From Pseudomonas abietaniphila (GTDB lineage: Bacteria > Pseudomonadota > Gammaproteobacteria > Pseudomonadales > Pseudomonadaceae): 34,982 bases of DNA. The notes under the pieces are model-generated. The model worked only from the letters and a program-made list of their open reading frames with translations. It ran no database searches and was not told where the DNA came from. Positions 32,201 to 34,982 of the stretch are shown piece after piece. Within the stretch, counting starts at the first letter, position 1, and each line of letters starts with the position of its first letter. The stretch spans positions 1-34,982 of the forward strand of contig NZ_FNCO01000031.1 of assembly GCF_900100795.1 (NCBI RefSeq), in the 5' to 3' direction. The translations under genes were made by a program, and so were the position numbers.

Positions 32201-33196
32201 ATGACCAAGCTAAACAGCTACACCCACCGCTCACAGTCCGATACCTCTATCCGGATTGAGCGACTCGTCAACACCATCCAACTTACAGATAGCCAAGCCT
32301 TCCGTATCACGTACTCGAAGCATGGGGATCAGCAGGTCAATGCAACCCGGCTGTCAAAATACTTCGATGGGATCGAACAGATGGTCGCTCTGTTCGAGTG
32401 TGATGTGGCGTATGACTACAGCTGGCACTTGAACCTTTTCCGAGAAGCCTGTCAGTCCATTGGGGTTGAACTAAGCCCGTGCGGCATTACCTGCTTGGAC
32501 GAAGGCGAAACACGCTATCTGAGCACCAGCGAGACGCTGAACGAACTGACCAAGCACATCCGAACGCTGCTCACCAAAAAGCGATACAAACGCTGGGAGC
32601 CAGATCGGCGTCACCAAGCGATTAAGCAGGAAGTTGAGATCGGTCGCTACGTTGATGTTGTGCTGGATCGTTACGCCCGCACCTGCGTGATTCGGTTGGA
32701 TCTTTACTACCACGCCGAGGCGCAAGTTCGATTGCGTGTTGAGCACGTATTCGACGACCTGAGTCGGCTGATTGCTGAGCGTGAGCGTAAGCGAAACCCG
32801 ATTTTCGACCATGAGACCGGCTACATATGCACCGTTGAGCAAGGCGAGGATCGGGGGTATCACATCCATGCGGCCTTCTTCTTCAACGGTGCAGAGGTGA
32901 GTGCCGATATCTACAGAGCGCAGCGGATCGGTGAGCTGTGGGAGCGTATTACCCGTGGTCAGGGCTGCTACAACAACTGCAACCTCGACAAAGATAAATA
33001 CCAAGACAGGCTGGGGATTGGTCTAATCCATCGGCGAGATCTGAATGCTCGGGCCAACGTGCACCATGCCATGCGTTACCTGGTCAAGAATGACCAGCAC
33101 CTGCGGCTCAAGCCTGAGGGCGCTCGTTGCTTGCGTAAAGGCCAGGCTAAGAAGGTGCGCGGCAGCACGCGAGGATCTGATACTAGTCGGGGGTGA
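32201..33196 (+). CDS. inovirus Gp2-like HUH replication protein (YfjJ/YagK-type)
   Basis: A putative rolling-circle-type replication initiator seen in filamentous-phage-like elements and satellites. From ATG 32201 it has 331 residues. The N-terminal domain (about 1-120) has the block FREACQSIGVELSPCG and RYLSTSETLNEL. The C-terminal YfjJ-like domain has the HUH metal motif H221-I-H223 in GYHIHAAFFF and a Y-x-x-K pair, Y293 and K296, in MRYLVKND, the expected nicking tyrosine. A longer frame to 32174 starts with GTG and has no ribosome site. It follows a repeat-rich gap. The HUH role is from motifs; activity is unproven. Confidence 0.85.
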   Translation: MTKLNSYTHRSQSDTSIRIERLVNTIQLTDSQAFRITYSKHGDQQVNATRLSKYFDGIEQMVALFECDVAYDYSWHLNLFREACQSIGVELSPCGITCLDEGETRYLSTSETLNELTKHIRTLLTKKRYKRWEPDRRHQAIKQEVEIGRYVDVVLDRYARTCVIRLDLYYHAEAQVRLRVEHVFDDLSRLIAERERKRNPIFDHETGYICTVEQGEDRGYHIHAAFFFNGAEVSADIYRAQRIGELWERITRGQGCYNNCNLDKDKYQDRLGIGLIHRRDLNARANVHHAMRYLVKNDQHLRLKPEGARCLRKGQAKKVRGSTRGSDTSRG

Positions 33197-33294
33197 TTCC
33201 TTGCTGACACTGTCAGTGCGAGCCAGTGATGCTTTGCCATCATTGGTTCGACGTTCTAGGATCGGGGATGCTCACCTATCGAACTGGGAGATTT

Positions 33295-33825
33295 ATGGAT
33301 CAGCAGTGGAACATCAATGGCGAGGCGGGCTCCATCCAGGGGCTTGTACGAACTATTGTGGGCGATAGTAAGCCCGGTTACTTACTCGCTCATAGTTGCG
33401 GTACAGACGCCGTGCTGGCCTCATCCAAACCTGGTGGTTTCTACTCGTGCTTTCCAGATCCAGTAGCTTGGAATCAGCTTTACATGCATGGTTTGGGTAG
33501 CAGCCCATACATCGACGTATTCTGGAAGGCCTGCAGCGATGCCGGCGTTGAGTTCAGTCCATTGGGTGTGGCTGGCTATGACGAAGATCTCGATCGTCCC
33601 CTTTCCACGAACCAAGCCTTTGATGAGCTGGTTCGGAGAATCCATTTTCACTGGTTTTACTCGAACTCTTCAGGGTATGACGTAGCAACGCCAGCAGATG
33701 AGTGGGCTATCCGGTTAAGCGTACCCGTAGGGCTAACCCTTGCTAATAGTCCTGCAGGGCCTCGCTCGTTTGGGCAGCGTAGAAATCTCCGGCAGCCAAT
33801 CTGTGGCGTTGGTCGCCGGTCTTAG
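33295..33825 (+). CDS. truncated paralogue of the Gp2 N-terminal domain
   Basis: A 176-residue frame, ATG 33295 with GGGAG 4 bases upstream. Residues about 75-113 (VFWKACSDAGVEFSPLG ... RPLSTNQAFDEL) align without gaps to residues 79-117 of the preceding Gp2-like protein (LFREACQSIGVELSPCG ... RYLSTSETLNEL). The HUH and tyrosine parts are absent. The last 40 residues (PAGPRSFGQRRNLRQP) look like frameshifted, non-coding-type sequence. It is either a remnant of a second replication gene or a stand-alone N-terminal domain that could bind the same partner. It ends 30 bases before the umuC 3' end. Confidence 0.6.
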   Translation: MDQQWNINGEAGSIQGLVRTIVGDSKPGYLLAHSCGTDAVLASSKPGGFYSCFPDPVAWNQLYMHGLGSSPYIDVFWKACSDAGVEFSPLGVAGYDEDLDRPLSTNQAFDELVRRIHFHWFYSNSSGYDVATPADEWAIRLSVPVGLTLANSPAGPRSFGQRRNLRQPICGVGRRS

Positions 33826-33854
33826 GGCAGGAGGTAGCTGCTCAGGAAGCTGGT

Positions 33855-34982
33855 TTATCGAGCCTTTGCTACCAATAACGACTTCCACTGAGTGGTGTAC
33901 GCAGGCGAAAGCATTTCTCTGCGCATGCTCCACTCTGTTGGTTTGGCTATACGGCCAGGCTGCAGTGTTCCGCGTCCCCATCGCCTATTGATAGCGTCTA
34001 GCGCGCTCATTAACCGTTCAGTCTTTACTGGTTGCTCAGGTGCAAATAGATCCTGCGTGTACTCATTTCGTCGGCACAAATCTAGAAGCAGTACCTGGGC
34101 TTTGGCGTAGCTAAATCCATCCCGGTACAGCTGGCTTATGCCTTCTCGGGCTGCTGCAATAATTAGGCGCGTGTCGTCGGTCGGGTAGGGTAGTTGGCAA
34201 AGTAGGCCATTGGCGTATTTGGCCTCAGTGGGGTTGAACATGCCGGTGCGCAGGCTGACGCGAATCTGCCGGCACAGTGAGCCCTGCTGGCGCAGTTTTT
34301 CAGCCGCGCGGGTGGCGTAAGCGGTCACAGCTTCCTGAATCGGCTCGATGGTCTTCAAGCGCTTACCGAATGAGCGGCTGCAGCAGATTTCCTGCTTGGC
34401 CGGCGCGGCCTCTTCAAGTTCTAAGCAGGCAGTACCGCGCAGCTCGCGTGCAGTTTTCTCGATAATCACGTTGAAGCGTTTGCGCAGTTCCCAGGCGTCA
34501 CTACTGGCCAGATCCCAAGCGGTTTTGATGCCGAGTGCATTGAGGTGAACCTGCATGCGTCTGCCGATACCCCAGACATCCTCTACTGGTATGACCTTGA
34601 GCAGCTTGTCGCGTCGTACGGGGTCACGTAGATCAACCACACCGCCGGTTTGTCGTTGCCAGCGCTTGGCCGCATGGTTGGCTAACTTGGCCAAGGTTTT
34701 AGTGCCGGCGATACCGATGCCTACGGGTATGCCGGTTTTCTGTTTGATCTCGGCTTGCAGTGTTCTGGAAAGAGTTTCCAGTGATTCCGACATGCCGGTT
34801 AGGTCGGCAAATGCCTCATCGATGCTGTACACCTCTACCGCTGGCAAGCGTGCCTCAATGATGCTCATCACCCGTTCGCTCATATCGCCGTTTATGTGTA
34901 ATAGAAAGTCAATAAGAACCGGGCCATGCTCGCCCTTGGAGCTTCTCATACCCAACCGGTATGGCTGTAGCTTCTGAGGAGA
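33855..34982 (-). pseudogene. umuC: DNA polymerase V catalytic subunit UmuC/RulB, 5' end missing
   Basis: A Y-family translesion polymerase. The frame keeps the active-site motif VYSIDEAFADLTG, helix-hairpin-helix VWGIGRRM, the little-finger domain and the beta-clamp-binding motif TQDLF near the C-terminus. Homology begins at GDMSERVMS, which is about residue 75 of a normal 420-residue UmuC. The preceding roughly 33 codons (to the window edge) do not resemble UmuC, and the first catalytic aspartate region is lost. The frame stays open past the last in-window ATG (34955). It should be inactive as a polymerase. The junction at about 34,890-34,900 is near TTACACATAAACGG. P. syringae-group rulB genes are known insertion sites of integron-like elements. 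Confidence 0.8.

Overview
This window comes from a Pseudomonas chromosome. Three things support that: the gene order 5S rRNA, mksB-E-F, holD-rimI, carbonic anhydrase, which as I recall matches the Pseudomonas core; GC-rich codon use; and four inverted pairs of Pseudomonas-type REP palindromes. Two of those pairs use the core GGGAGCGAATTCATTCGCGA, which I associate with the P. syringae/P. fluorescens side of the genus. The species is not determined.

Core part (1 to about 29,140). The window opens on the 3' end of a 5S rRNA and its terminator. On the minus strand follows the condensin operon mksF-mksE-mksB, with no mksG nuclease gene behind it. Divergent from it are a proline/alanine-rich gene best read as the pseudomonad DNA polymerase III psi subunit (holD) and rimI, then a small acidic protein and a beta-carbonic anhydrase. 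Next come a chemoreceptor, a brnT-brnA toxin-antitoxin pair whose toxin frame has no standard start codon, an HD-domain phosphohydrolase, and an Lrp-type regulator divergent from a homodimeric 2-oxoacid dehydrogenase E1 (mdeB-like, without mdeA). A zinc ABC importer operon follows. It begins with an overlooked 45-residue membrane peptide and carries a Zur-box-like palindrome at its promoter. Then come hipB-hipA, a flavin-reductase-like protein, an NADP-type aldehyde dehydrogenase, a conserved protein of unknown function, a glycine-zipper exported protein, tRNA-Met(CAU) with a stringent-type promoter, a second chemoreceptor, a methyltransferase, and a TetR regulator flanked by two related Nu-type glutathione transferases.

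Accessory part (about 29,140 to the end). Base composition becomes more AT-rich and the genes become unfamiliar: a ribbon-helix-helix/coiled-coil protein divergent from a tandem winged-helix protein, an AlpA-type regulator, an inovirus Gp2-like HUH replication protein preceded by a 337-bp gene-free stretch rich in inverted repeats, a second short frame matching only the N-terminal domain of that protein, and a umuC/rulB-type polymerase V gene that lacks its 5' end at the window edge. This looks like a small integrated replicon or satellite next to a umuC gene split by an insertion. It is the least ordinary part of the window.

Genes that work together: MksF-E-B as one condensin; the 45-aa peptide, ATPase, permease and binding protein as one zinc uptake system; BrnT/BrnA and HipB/HipA as toxin-antitoxin pairs; TetR with its two glutathione transferases as a probable electrophile or oxidant response; and the AlpA/Gp2 pair as replication or excision functions of the island.
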